Positions 8,809 through 17,284 are shown, counted from the stretch's first letter. The stretch: DNA of 30,448 nucleotides from Haliscomenobacter sp. (GCF_016718685.1 NZ_JADKCX010000151.1:1-30448), one strand, 5' to 3'. Notes: a model not told the origin generated them from the letters alone. Translations and numbers: made by a program.

Positions 8809-10662
8809 CTACATAGCCCAAGTACGTATGCCTATAATACCGTACTTGAAAAACACAATGGCCAAGACAGCCATCGAAACAAAAGTTAATCTCCAAAACC
8901 ATTTGCCCCAAATATGATTGGCCAAGTTGGTCGTGTTGAATGCAAAATAGCCACAAATCACTCCCGCAAGGCCAAAAAACGTGGTTGCGACAAAAATCAA
9001 CAGCGTTTCGGCGTTGATGTCGTTGAATTGATAAATCAAATAACTAAACTGCTGTTTTTCAAATAATTTTGTAAAGGCGTATCCAAAAAAAGCAGTACTG
9101 ACAATGGGCATAAATCTGACAAAAACCACCCTCCAGGTCAATTTTCGGCGCACTGCACCAAGCAAGGACCCCATCGCCGCAATCCCCGAAACCAGCACCA
9201 AAATCAGCATCAGGCCCAGCAAGCTGCGCCAAAACAGCCCCCAAGCATAGGAGCTTTGCTCAAAATACACCCCTGCCATAGATAGCACGTTTTTGCCATC
9301 GGCATTTTTTGTAAAAGCAATGGTAGAGGCATTCATACCTTCGCGCCTGAATACCAACGGTGCTGTTTGCAACAGCTTGGTTTTCTGGCCTTCCAAGTTT
9401 TTAAAGACCAGCGTGTCATCTTCCACGTAAACTTTGAGGCCATTCCTAAATAGGTCCATCAGCCGGGCTATCTCGTTGCGGGGACTGTCGAACTGATAAA
9501 AGCCCACGTATGGTTCAATGGCTTTGCGGTCGAGGGGCTGGTTTGGTAGTTTTTGAGGGGGGGCATTTTGCTCTACAAAAGCAGCCACCAGTTCTTCTAT
9601 TTTGATATTGGGATTGTTGCTATTGGACGCAATGACAAAGCCAACGCCTAATTCGCGGTTATACATACATTTAGAATAACAGGTGCCCAAAAGGCCATCG
9701 TGGCCCCGAAAACCATATTTGTTGTAATAATGGGCGTAGTAGTTGCCAAGGGCATAACCACTTCTCAAACCTTCTTTTACCCCCAACCAACTGTGCGGCG
9801 TTTCCATTTCGGCTATGGTTTTTTCGTCGAAAATGGGCTGACCGTTGCGTAGATACATCCGCAAGAGTTTGAGCATGTCGTCGGTATTTGACCACATTGC
9901 TCCTGTCGCTCCGCTCCCCACCGTAACCGAGGGCACCAACTCGGTTTTGCCGTGGCGAAACACATACTCTTTCACATCGTTGGGCATGCGACTAAACGTA
10001 TTGAAATTGGTCTGCTTCATACCCAAAGGTTGTAAAATGGCTTCAGTAAGGTACTGATTGTAAGGCTTTTTGGTTATTTTTTCGATGATATACCCTAAAA
10101 TGGCGTAATTGGGGTTATTGTAAGCGTGGCGTTGGCCAGGTGGCCAGCGGCATATCATCGAAGGCTGGTGGTATAGCATAGCAGCTTTGCCCGTGATTTC
10201 GCGTTTTTTGAGGGAGTACATTCGGTTCAGTTTGATGTCGTCAAAGCCCGAGGTGTGTTCGAGCAGATGCACCAATCGGAGCGGATGTTTGTCTTCCCAG
10301 TCGTTTTTGAACTTCAACTCGGGCAACACTTGGCTCAACTTATTGTAAATGTGTATTTTATTTTCGGATTGGAGCTTTAAAATACCGAGCGCCACCAACA
10401 TTTTTGTGTTCGATCCCATTCTGAAAAGCGTTTGAGGATCAACCTTTCGCCGATTTTCGAGGTCGGCGTAGCCAAAATTGGCCGCAAACAGTACCGTGTC
10501 GCGTGTCGTAATGCCCACCATCAGGCCCACTATGTGTTCGGCCTGCCTTATTTTTTCGATGGTATCTCGCAGCGCAGCAAGGGTCATGGGAGGTTTGGAC
10601 GGTTGGGCATAGCCCCACAATGCACTAAACAAGGCCCAGAATAGCCAAGGGAGTTTCTTCAT
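8809..10662 (-). CDS. Serine hydrolase (beta-lactamase/class C PBP family) with C-terminal membrane domain
   Basis: 617 residues from the Met at 10662 (MKKLPWLFWALF), chosen because a signal peptide ending near YAQ follows it directly; the longer reading from 10812 has no signal. Active-site motifs of the AmpC/PBP4*-like fold are present: SNTK at 84-87 (Ser nucleophile, Lys), YNN at 181-183 and HDG at 321-323 (KTG-equivalent). From about residue 475 the chain turns into several membrane segments (LLGLMLILVLVSGIAAMG, PIVSTAFFGYAF, LLIFVATTFFGLAGVICGYF, VSMAVLAIVFF). This architecture suggests a periplasmic esterase or peptidase anchored by its C-terminus. The substrate cannot be read from sequence. 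Confidence 0.85.
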   Translation of the reverse strand: MKKLPWLFWALFSALWGYAQPSKPPMTLAALRDTIEKIRQAEHIVGLMVGITTRDTVLFAANFGYADLENRRKVDPQTLFRMGSNTKMLVALGILKLQSENKIHIYNKLSQVLPELKFKNDWEDKHPLRLVHLLEHTSGFDDIKLNRMYSLKKREITGKAAMLYHQPSMICRWPPGQRHAYNNPNYAILGYIIEKITKKPYNQYLTEAILQPLGMKQTNFNTFSRMPNDVKEYVFRHGKTELVPSVTVGSGATGAMWSNTDDMLKLLRMYLRNGQPIFDEKTIAEMETPHSWLGVKEGLRSGYALGNYYAHYYNKYGFRGHDGLLGTCYSKCMYNRELGVGFVIASNSNNPNIKIEELVAAFVEQNAPPQKLPNQPLDRKAIEPYVGFYQFDSPRNEIARLMDLFRNGLKVYVEDDTLVFKNLEGQKTKLLQTAPLVFRREGMNASTIAFTKNADGKNVLSMAGVYFEQSSYAWGLFWRSLLGLMLILVLVSGIAAMGSLLGAVRRKLTWRVVFVRFMPIVSTAFFGYAFTKLFEKQQFSYLIYQFNDINAETLLIFVATTFFGLAGVICGYFAFNTTNLANHIWGKWFWRLTFVSMAVLAIVFFKYGIIGIRTWAM

Positions 10663-10693
10663 AGCTGTTTTTTTTGACGTATGCTGTGCGCCA

Positions 10694-10701
10694 TAACTTT
10701 G
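10694..10701 (+). promoter_or_regulatory. Candidate promoter box TAACTTTG, target unclear
   Basis: TAACTTTG preceded by TTTG at a 17-base spacing (consensus TTTG about 19 bases from TAnnTTTG). It points toward the transposase at 10925 but lies over 200 bases before it. Between them, a frame without stop ends in YVPVEHGHYLRALQLVPS at 10807-10809; I do not recognise it. Confidence 0.35.
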
Positions 10702-10924
10702 TAAGTTTCGGAAAGTTTTTTTTAAATGCCCCAGGCTTTTACCAATACCAATCATTAAGGTACGTTCCCGTCGAACATGGACACTACCTGCGGGCACTTC
10801 AATTAGTGCCATCGTAAACCCGTTTTATTACAAACACTCAGCCTGTTGAATTTTTAGGTCATAGTTGGGGCTTTTGAATGATTTTTTATCTTTATCCAGA
10901 ACATTGTCAATACAAAATATCCTT

Positions 10925-11387
10925 ATGGCGAACACCTACACCCAAATTCACATCCACTACGTATTTGCACCCAAATACCGGAATGCTACCCTGGACAAAT
11001 CCTGGCGACCCGATCTTTTTTCCTACATCACTGGCATCGTGCAAAACCACGGCCATAAAATGCTTCAGATCAATGGTATGGCCGATCATGTGCATATGCT
11101 GATTGGCCTACGCCCGACCCAGTCCCATTGCCGAGCTGATCAAAGAAGTCAAAGAAGACAGCTCTGGCTGGATCAATGAAAACCGCTTGGTGCGGCATCA
11201 TTTCAAGTGGCAGGAAGGCTATGGCGCATTTTCGCACAGCAAAAGCCAGGTGCAACGGGTGATTCGCTACATTCAAGAGCAGGAAACCCACCACGCCAAG
11301 GTCAGCTTTTTGGAGGAGTATGTGGATATGTTGAAAAAATTTGGCGTGGAATACGATGAACGGTACATTTTTAGGGTACTGGAATGA
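10925..11387 (+). pseudogene. IS200-like / REP-associated tyrosine transposase (RAYT), one frame break
   Basis: Reads MANTYTQIHIHYVFAPKYRN, then MADHVHMLIGL with the HUH metal site (HVH in DHVHML), then AELIKEVKEDSSGWINENRL and VIRYIQEQETHHAKVSFLEEY. The Tyr of the RYIQEQ helix is the expected catalytic residue of Y1 transposases. Total length near 153 residues suits TnpA-REP/RAYT proteins. The frame is lost near 11124-11126, where TCC-ATT-GCC appears as TCCCATTGCC, fitting one extra C in a C run. It is followed by REP-like palindromes at 11404-11703. Active or not depends on whether the extra C is real. Confidence 0.8.
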
Positions 11388-11403
11388 AACCGTTGTATGG
11401 GAA

Positions 11404-11703
11404 TACCCATTTTTCGTCCCTATGGGACTCGCGCTGAGTGTGAATCGGTAGGGAATAAAACTAGAGATGATAGCCCAAATAGACCCTAGAATTATGATTG
11501 GTTATTGAACCTGAGGTCGATTCGGGGAGCTAGCTTCACTATCCATCCAGATACGGCCCGAGAAAAATGGGTAGCCACCGATCACTACCGGATTGATTAC
11601 CAAGCCCCATAAGGACGAAATATGGGTATCGGGTAGCCCCAGATGCAACCCGAGTCCCGCTAGGGACGAAATATGGGTAGCCCCGGGGGACGAAAGGTGG
11701 GTA
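11404..11703. repeat. REP-like palindromic repeats flanking the transposase, one inverted copy and several direct copies
   Basis: Inverted copy at 11404-11436 (tacccatttttcgtccctat, with TCCCTATGGGA palindrome). Direct copies at about 11596-11628 (GCCCCATAAGGACGAAATAT then gggta), 11646-11679 (GAGTCCCGCTAGGGACGAAA then tatgggta, with GTCCC/GGGAC arms) and 11678-11703 (CCCCGGGGGACGAAAGGTGG). A truncated copy, AGAAAAATGGGTA, lies at 11561-11573. The shared core is a short GTCCC-n4-GGGAC hairpin followed by GAAA-n-ATGGGTA. Such copies next to a RAYT gene, in mixed orientation, are what RAYT/REP units look like. Confidence 0.75.
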
Positions 11704-11826
11704 TCGTGGTAATATGGGTTTTACGTAGTCAAGAGAATTAGCGTGAAGGCTAAATCCTACAAGGGTTGATTTTATTGATAAGAACCCTTATTTTACAGGA
11801 AAAACAAGACAACTTAAAAAAACTGT

Positions 11827-12047
11827 ATGCCCTCTCCAACTGAATACAAACCATCAAAGCAACCCAAGTCCGCATTGCCGCAGAGCGCTTTTATATCCTG
11901 CTGGAAGATGGCCGGGAGTTGGGCATTCCGTATGATTGGTACTGGCGGCTCGCTGAGGCTACGCCGGAGCAATTGAACAACTGGCGCTTGATTGGCGGAG
12001 GGCAGGGGATTTTCTAGGAGGATTTGGATGGTAATATTTTTGAATAA
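11827..12047 (+). pseudogene. DUF2442 protein, frameshifted and with TAG at a conserved Trp
   Basis: Reads MPSPTEYK, then after one missing A near 11848-11850 the frame gives TIKATQVRIAAERFYILLEDGRELGIPYDWYWRLAEATPEQLNNWRLIGGGQGIF. This is the DUF2442 pattern (LEDGRE-x-x-x-P-x-x-W-x-x-RL-x-x-ATPEQ-x-x-x-x-x-x-I-G-x-G-x-GI). The next codon is TAG (12015-12017) exactly where the family has Trp (GI-x-W), and the frame continues EDLDGNIFE to TAA at 12045-12047. A single G-to-A change explains the stop. DUF2442 proteins often pair with DUF4160 in small two-gene loci; no such partner is visible here. Confidence 0.65.
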
Positions 12048-12241
12048 AATGCACATCCTTCATTGATTGTGCTTATCCTGGCTTAGGTAGAGTGTGCGCA
12101 AGTGTGTGTCCAGAAATTGTTGCATAGTGTGTTTTACCTTTGGGCTGCATGGACGAAATCAAATTGTCATAAAATACGTTTTTTTTCTTTTATTCATATA
12201 TTTTAACCTAATTTAGATTTTTATTAACTTTTTCTCAATTT
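12048..12241. other. Intergenic, no feature seen
   Basis: AT-rich spacer with a T-rich run near 12178-12190, between the DUF2442 remnant and the convergent AraC gene. No ORF, hairpin or promoter could be supported. Confidence 0.5.
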
Positions 12242-13087
12242 TCAAAGTCCTTTAAATTCATTTGAAATATTTAAACGCCGTTCAGGATTTAAATAGGTTT
12301 GTTCGAGTAAAATGTTAGGGCTTGTTCCTGCAAATTGTTTAAAATCTTTGACAAGATGTTGATAGTCTGTATACCCTGTATCAAAAGCGATATCTTGCCA
12401 ATTCAATTCTGGGCGCGTATCCTTCAAGATATAGGCTTCATAAAATCGGCAAATGCGGGCATAGTGTTTGGGTGGAACACCTAATTGATTTACAAAACGT
12501 CTTTCAAATTGGCGATGACTCAGGCAGGCTGCCTTAGCCGTTTTATCTAAGTTGAAGTTTTGAGGATTCGCTAATATCATACGACCAATTGTATCTATAG
12601 GTTGAACATCATGCTTTAGTTTAGAGATATATTTGTTGAAAAAAGTATCTAAAATAGGTGGAATTGCTAGATAATTAGGCGCATTAGCCAATTGGTCATT
12701 AATTTCTTCAATTGTAGCGTGTCCTAAGATTAATTCAGCATCTATATTCTTATTTAATAATTCCGTCATAGGAATTTTGAATAATTGAAACAAATATCCA
12801 GGGTGAAATCGCACATGAACAAGCATAAATTCATATTCTTGGTGCAAGTTTTGGCGCAATATGGGTTGCCCGAAAAAATAAGTTTTTGACCTTTTTTCAG
12901 TAATCCCCAAATCGGGTTGTTCAGCACTTAGTAAACCTTTAATTTGAAAAGTTATACCTTCTTCGGGGTTAACAGGATAGGCTTTAATTGGAGGAGCTGT
13001 TTGGGTATTAAAAACCAAATGTACCAGCAAATACTCTCTAATGTAATTGCTGACACTTGGTGCAGGGCTAATACGTTGGACAATCAT
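12242..13087 (-). CDS. AraC-family transcriptional regulator
   Basis: 281 residues. The N-terminal part (about 1-150) carries FFGQPILRQNL and HVRFHPGYLFQLFKIPMTEL, as in the DUF6597-type sensor half of Bacteroidota AraC proteins. The C-terminal part, from about 170, has the double helix-turn-helix: LDKTAKAACLSHRQFERRFVNQLGVPPKHYARICRF and NWQDIAFDTGYTDYQHLVKDFKQFAGTSPNILL, with the G-Y-x-D-x-x-H-x-x-x-x-F-K pattern. Ligand unknown. The base use is clearly more AT-rich than that of ileS or the 14152 gene, suggesting transfer. Confidence 0.8.
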   Translation of the reverse strand: MIVQRISPAPSVSNYIREYLLVHLVFNTQTAPPIKAYPVNPEEGITFQIKGLLSAEQPDLGITEKRSKTYFFGQPILRQNLHQEYEFMLVHVRFHPGYLFQLFKIPMTELLNKNIDAELILGHATIEEINDQLANAPNYLAIPPILDTFFNKYISKLKHDVQPIDTIGRMILANPQNFNLDKTAKAACLSHRQFERRFVNQLGVPPKHYARICRFYEAYILKDTRPELNWQDIAFDTGYTDYQHLVKDFKQFAGTSPNILLEQTYLNPERRLNISNEFKGL

Positions 13088-13110
13088 CTATGACTTAAGT
13101 TTAAAAAGGG

Positions 13111-13223
13111 TGTAATTCAAAATGCCGCATAGCGAAAATTCAATCTGAAAAGGGTTATTTTTTCCCCGCTTCACGTATAGATTCAATCGCTTTTGAAGCA
13201 AGAAAGAGACATTTTGAATTACA
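13111..13223. mobile_element. Small element bounded by a 14-bp perfect inverted repeat (MITE-like candidate)
   Basis: TGTAATTCAAAATG at 13111-13124 faces CATTTTGAATTACA at 13210-13223. The 85-base inside codes for nothing I can recognise. It occupies most of the gap between the AraC start and the 13258-13704 gene. A small TIR element or an operator pair are both possible; no target-site duplication is clear. Confidence 0.4.
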
Positions 13224-13257
13224 ACCGTTTAAAAAAGATGAAAGTTAAAATTAATAA

Positions 13258-13704
13258 CTATTTTGGAATATATCCTTGCTTTGTTACGCCTATAATTTTC
13301 CATTCTTTCCCCACTTTTTCTAATAAATCGGTTCTAAAAGCGTGGGACTTTGTACCATCACTTTTGGTTTCTATAGTACTATATCTGGCAAAGCCCAAGT
13401 TGCCACTTACTTTTATTTGATAATCGTAATTTTGAAAAGTTGATGTAGTTTTAGGAGGATAGTTACTATCTAAGGCCATGCCCTCCCCCGAAAAATACAA
13501 TATAAATCCATTTTCACTACTAGCAATAAGGATTACTTGCTTACTCTTTGGGTCATATTTCCACATAGACCTAACTCCTTCGATGTTACCAGCATATAAA
13601 GCTTTCGCTTCTGCTTCTACGGTTTTTTTAATTAATTCTTCATCTGTTTGAGCATTTACAATGATTGCCATGAAGAGAAGAAAGAGTGTGAAAAATTTTT
13701 TCAT
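13258..13704 (-). CDS. Secreted NTF2-like (DUF4440-type) protein
   Basis: 148 residues. Signal peptide MKKFFTLFLLFMAIIVNAQ, then TDEELIKKTVEAEAKALYAGNIEGVRSMW, the helix pattern at the start of NTF2-like proteins. The C-terminal strands GNLGFARYSTIETKSDG and VGKEWKIIGVTKQGYIPK (a W-K-I-x-G-V closing strand) agree. Function unknown. AT-rich like its AraC neighbour, which lies upstream of it on the map but is transcribed in the same minus direction. Confidence 0.75.
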   Translation of the reverse strand: MKKFFTLFLLFMAIIVNAQTDEELIKKTVEAEAKALYAGNIEGVRSMWKYDPKSKQVILIASSENGFILYFSGEGMALDSNYPPKTTSTFQNYDYQIKVSGNLGFARYSTIETKSDGTKSHAFRTDLLEKVGKEWKIIGVTKQGYIPK

Positions 13705-14151
13705 TTTTCTACTGTTTGATTATTGAATATTTTTTCAACAGTACAAAATTGAAGGAATGATATTAGATTTTAGTGGTAAAAAAACGGCGTTTTTGAATTT
13801 TCTGTAATTTTACCTTTTGACCCTTCCTCTCTGGCTTTACCTCTAATACGATAATCTTCTAGCATAAAGTTTAAAAAAAAGCACATTATATTTTCAAATC
13901 ATCAATCCGCCTTTTGATCCTATTCCAACCTTTGTGTGTAATGCATGTACTGAGCGACGCCAAAGTATGCGTATAAATTTCAGTTGTTTGCTGCTCTCAT
14001 GTCCCAAAAGCTAATGAATATAGCTCAAGTCAACGCCTTTTTCCAGCAGATGAGTTGCAAAGGAATAAAATAACGTCTGTACCCCTTGCCCCATGATTGC
14101 CCTTAAATTCAAAAAGTAATTATTTTCCCCTCCCAAAAAAAACAAAAAACC
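13705..14151. other. Intergenic spacer, about 450 bases, holding a recombinase remnant
   Basis: 13705-13885 is AT-rich with no recognisable feature. 13886-14097 carries a tyrosine recombinase remnant (listed separately). 14098-14151 is the A-rich leader before the ATG at 14152. Confidence 0.6.
13886..14097 (-). pseudogene. 3' remnant of a tyrosine recombinase (XerD/phage-integrase-like)
   Basis: On the minus strand this gap reads GQGVQTLFYSFATHLLEKGVDLSYIH, a TAG, then LLGHESSK and, after one missing A, TTEIYTHTLASLSTCITHKGWNRIKRRIDDLKI and a stop at 13886-13888. The order SFATHLLE-G-x-DL-x-YI-x-x-LLGHESSKTTEIYTH is the catalytic end of XerD-like recombinases, including the LGH box and the Tyr of EIYTH. 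The usual LRHSFATH start is degraded to LFYSFATH. A stop replaces the residue before LLGH and the 5' two thirds are missing. This is a relic, not a working gene. Confidence 0.7.
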
Positions 14152-17100
14152 ATGCGCCACCATCTCCTCCTTCTCCTCCTTCTTTTCACCACCATCGCCT
14201 CCGCCCAAACCTTCTCCAACCTCAACTTCCGCTTCCTCGGCGTCGACGGCAACCGCGCCTCCGCCGTAGTCGGCGAGCCCGGCAACCCCATGGTCGCCTA
14301 CGTCGGAGCAGCCTCGGGTGGCATCTTCAAAACCGAAGACGGCGGCCTCAACTGGCGGCCCATTTTTGACGATCAAGACGTGGCTGCCATCGGTTCCCTG
14401 GCCATTGCCCCCGCCAACCCCAACCAGGTTTGGTGCGGCACGGGCGAGACCTTCGTCATTCGGCCTGCCCATCCGCTGGGCAATGGCGTGTACAAGTCTT
14501 CCGATGCGGGCAAAACCTGGCGGCACTTGGGGCTGGAAAAAACCGGACGCATCGGGCGCATCGTGGTGCACCCTACAGATACCAACACCATCTACGTCGC
14601 TGCCCTGGGCAATACCCACGCGCCCCAGCAAGAGCGCGGCGTGTACAAAACCAGCGATGGCGGCAAAACCTGGGCGCGTGTCTTTTTCCTCAACGAGTCC
14701 ACGGGTTGCAACGAGATCGAAATCGATCCCAACAACCCCTCCATCCTCTTTGCCGCCATGTGGCAGGTTGACATCAAAACCTGGGGCCTCAACTCCGGCG
14801 GCCCCTCCAGCGGCATTTACCGCTCCACCGACGCGGGCAAAACCTGGGAGCCCATGAACACCCGTGGCATCCAATTTGGCGAAAAGCACCCGGTGGGCAA
14901 AACCTCCGTGTGCATCGCCCCCAGCAATTCCAACGTGGTGTACGCCCTGATCGAAGACAAGGAGCCCTGCCTCTACCGCTCCGACAATGGCGGCAACAGC
15001 TGGACCCTGGTCAAAAAAGACCATTCCATGGCCCAACGTGCGCCCTACTACACCCGGGTGCGGGTCTCCACGGGCAATGCCGATGAGGTGTACACCATCT
15101 GCGTCAACATCTCCAAGTCCAAGGACGGCGGCAAGTCCTGGGTCACGGGTGAAGGCAGTCCCTGGGCCATGGGCGGCGATTGCCACGACATGTGGTTTGA
15201 CCCCAAAAATCCCAACCGCCAGATGGTGGCCCACGATGGCTGCATGAACATGACCCTGAACGGCGGCAAAACCTGGAAAAACGTCAACCTGCCCATCGCC
15301 CAGCTTTACCACGTAGCGGTCGATAGCATGATCCCCTACCACGTGCTCGGCAATCGCCAGGACGGCTATTCCTACTACGGCCCCAGCAACAGCCGCAGCG
15401 GGGGCATTCCCATCAGCGCCTGGCAATTTGTGGGGGGCTGCGAGTCGGGTTTTGCCCAGGTCGATCCCTTCAATCCCAATATCGTTTGGTCGGGCTGTTA
15501 CGACGGCGGCCTGGACGTGACCGACCTGCGCACGGGCATCGCGCGCGACGTGCGCCCCTGGCCGGAAACCCAATACGGTTGGACCCCCCAGCAGGTGAAA
15601 TACCGCTGGCACTGGAACTTCCCCATGGTGCTCTCGCGCCACCGCCCGAACACGGTGTGGGTGGGCAGCCAGTACATCCACCAAACGACCAACGGCGGCC
15701 AGTCCTGGCAAGTCATCAGCCCGGATCTGACCACGGCTGACCCCAAAAAAATGGACAATTCCGGCGGCATCGCCTACGACAACCTCTACACCTGGGATGG
15801 CTGCACCACGCTGAACATGGCTGAATCGCCCGTCAAAGAGGGCATCCTTTGGGTGGGCACCAACGATGGCCTCTTGCACCTCACCCGCGACGGCGGCAAA
15901 AGCTGGGAAAACCTGACCAAAAACATGCCCGGCCTGCCCGCTGGCGGTACCGTTTCCTGCATCGAACCCTCCAATTTTGAGGCCGGAACCTGCTATGTCT
16001 CCTACCGCTTTTTGTACGTGGGCAACACCCAGTCCTACATCTTCAAAACCAGCGATTACGGCAAAACCTGGACCAAAATCATCGGGGATTTGCCCCAAAA
16101 CCAGTCCAGTACCGTGTTCCAAATTCGCGAAGATCCTGCGCTCAAAGGCTTGTTGTACTGCGGCACCGACAACGCCCTCTACTTTTCGCCCAACGACGGC
16201 AAGACCTGGCAACGCCTGCGCAACAACCTGCCTCCTGTGGCGGTATACGGCATCGCCATCCAAAAACACTTTGGCGATTTGGTGCTCGGCACCTACGGTC
16301 GGGGTTTTTACATCCTGGACGACCTGACGCCCATCCGCCAATTCAGCGCTGAGGTGCAAAAGGCCGAAAGCCACTTGTTCAGTCTGCGGCCAGCGTATCG
16401 TTTTCAGCGGGTGTTGGGCACCCATGCGGATGGTGACTCCTTTTCGGGTCAAAACCCTACTTATGGCGCATTGATCAATTATTACCAAAAAGATACTTTG
16501 CAAAAAACGGCGGAGCTGCTGGTGCTCTCCATGCAGGGCGATACCTTGCGCAAGTTGCGTACGGTCAACAAAGCGGGCATCCAGCGGACCAACTGGGATT
16601 TGCGCCCAGAACCCGCCCGTTTGCCCAAATTGCGCACCAAACCCCGCGACAAGGACTGGGTGGAGTTGGACAAAAACGGCGAGCGCAACATTTACCCCTG
16701 GGATTTGGACATGCAGCCGGGCCTGAACGCGCCATTGGTGCCAGCGGGCAAATACCGCGTGGTGTACATTGCCAATGGCAAAAAACAGGAGCAAATCCTG
16801 GAGCTGCGCAATGACCCAAACGTAAAGGGCAATGACGCCGACATCCAAAAGCAATACAGCTTTGGTCTGCAATTGAACCGCGACCTCAAGGCCACCGTCA
16901 AATTGATTGAAGACATCGAAAAACAACGCGCGGATCTGCAAAAGGCCAGCAGCCGGGAGAAATCGGCAGAGGTGAAAAAAGACCTGCTCGACCTGGAAGA
17001 GCAATTGTACCAAATCGAAAGTGGCTTGCTCGACCTGAAACAAACGGGTGCCCGGCAGGACAATTTCCGCAATCCGGTGGGGGTGCTGGAGCGTTTTTTG

Positions 17101-17265
17101 GCCATCGGCAAGGAGTTATTGGTTGCCAGTGGCGATCACCCGCCGACGGATCAACAGGTGGAGGTGCATCAATTGACCAAGGGGAAATTGGAGGCTGCGC
17201 AGGGGGCGTATCAAGGGGTGTTGAACTCGGCTTTGTGGAAGAAGGCGGTGTGGAAGAAGCCTTGA
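14152..17265 (+). CDS. Secreted Asp-box / VPS10 (sortilin)-like glycosyl-hydrolase-fold protein
   Basis: 1037 residues. Signal peptide MRHHLLLLLLLFTTIASAQ, then a long propeller made of Asp-box repeats: KTEDGGLNW, KSSDAGKTW, KTSDGGKTW, RSTDAGKTW, RSDNGGNSW, KSKDGGKSW, NGGKTW, TTNGGQSW, LTRDGGKSW, KTSDYGKTW, SPNDGKTW. Proteins of this kind in Bacteroidota are annotated as sortilin/VPS10 or BNR-repeat glycosyl hydrolases; their substrate is generally unknown. The region about 890-965 (DLKATVKLIEDIEKQRADLQ... VKKDLLDLEEQLYQIESGLLDL) is a coiled coil. Gene is GC-rich, unlike the AT-rich islet before it. A complete reading frame with no break. Confidence 0.85.
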   Translation: MRHHLLLLLLLFTTIASAQTFSNLNFRFLGVDGNRASAVVGEPGNPMVAYVGAASGGIFKTEDGGLNWRPIFDDQDVAAIGSLAIAPANPNQVWCGTGETFVIRPAHPLGNGVYKSSDAGKTWRHLGLEKTGRIGRIVVHPTDTNTIYVAALGNTHAPQQERGVYKTSDGGKTWARVFFLNESTGCNEIEIDPNNPSILFAAMWQVDIKTWGLNSGGPSSGIYRSTDAGKTWEPMNTRGIQFGEKHPVGKTSVCIAPSNSNVVYALIEDKEPCLYRSDNGGNSWTLVKKDHSMAQRAPYYTRVRVSTGNADEVYTICVNISKSKDGGKSWVTGEGSPWAMGGDCHDMWFDPKNPNRQMVAHDGCMNMTLNGGKTWKNVNLPIAQLYHVAVDSMIPYHVLGNRQDGYSYYGPSNSRSGGIPISAWQFVGGCESGFAQVDPFNPNIVWSGCYDGGLDVTDLRTGIARDVRPWPETQYGWTPQQVKYRWHWNFPMVLSRHRPNTVWVGSQYIHQTTNGGQSWQVISPDLTTADPKKMDNSGGIAYDNLYTWDGCTTLNMAESPVKEGILWVGTNDGLLHLTRDGGKSWENLTKNMPGLPAGGTVSCIEPSNFEAGTCYVSYRFLYVGNTQSYIFKTSDYGKTWTKIIGDLPQNQSSTVFQIREDPALKGLLYCGTDNALYFSPNDGKTWQRLRNNLPPVAVYGIAIQKHFGDLVLGTYGRGFYILDDLTPIRQFSAEVQKAESHLFSLRPAYRFQRVLGTHADGDSFSGQNPTYGALINYYQKDTLQKTAELLVLSMQGDTLRKLRTVNKAGIQRTNWDLRPEPARLPKLRTKPRDKDWVELDKNGERNIYPWDLDMQPGLNAPLVPAGKYRVVYIANGKKQEQILELRNDPNVKGNDADIQKQYSFGLQLNRDLKATVKLIEDIEKQRADLQKASSREKSAEVKKDLLDLEEQLYQIESGLLDLKQTGARQDNFRNPVGVLERFLAIGKELLVASGDHPPTDQQVEVHQLTKGKLEAAQGAYQGVLNSALWKKAVWKKP

Positions 17266-17284
17266 ATGTAGAACTCGCGTAGGT

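Noticed and set aside
10670..10809. Open plus-strand frame ending YVPVEHGHYLRALQLVPS
   Set aside because: No start codon or recognisable family, overlaps the leader of the serine hydrolase; treated as chance.
11404..11703. Repeated GACGAAATATGGGTA units as a possible CRISPR array
   Set aside because: Copies differ in spacing, orientation and sequence, no regular spacers, and no cas gene; RAYT/REP explains them better.
11730..11826. Possible DUF4160 partner before the DUF2442 remnant
   Set aside because: The 97 bases contain no DUF4160-like residues in any frame.
11814..12056. 80-residue minus-strand frame (MCILFKNITIQILL...)
   Set aside because: Opposite strand of the DUF2442 remnant, whose residues are recognisable on the plus strand.
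14011..17043. 1010-residue open frame on the minus strand opposite the Asp-box gene
   Set aside because: It mirrors the GC-rich coding strand, has no domain or signal, and the plus-strand protein has a clear signal peptide and 11 Asp-box motifs. Only its last 26 residues are meaningful, as part of the recombinase remnant.
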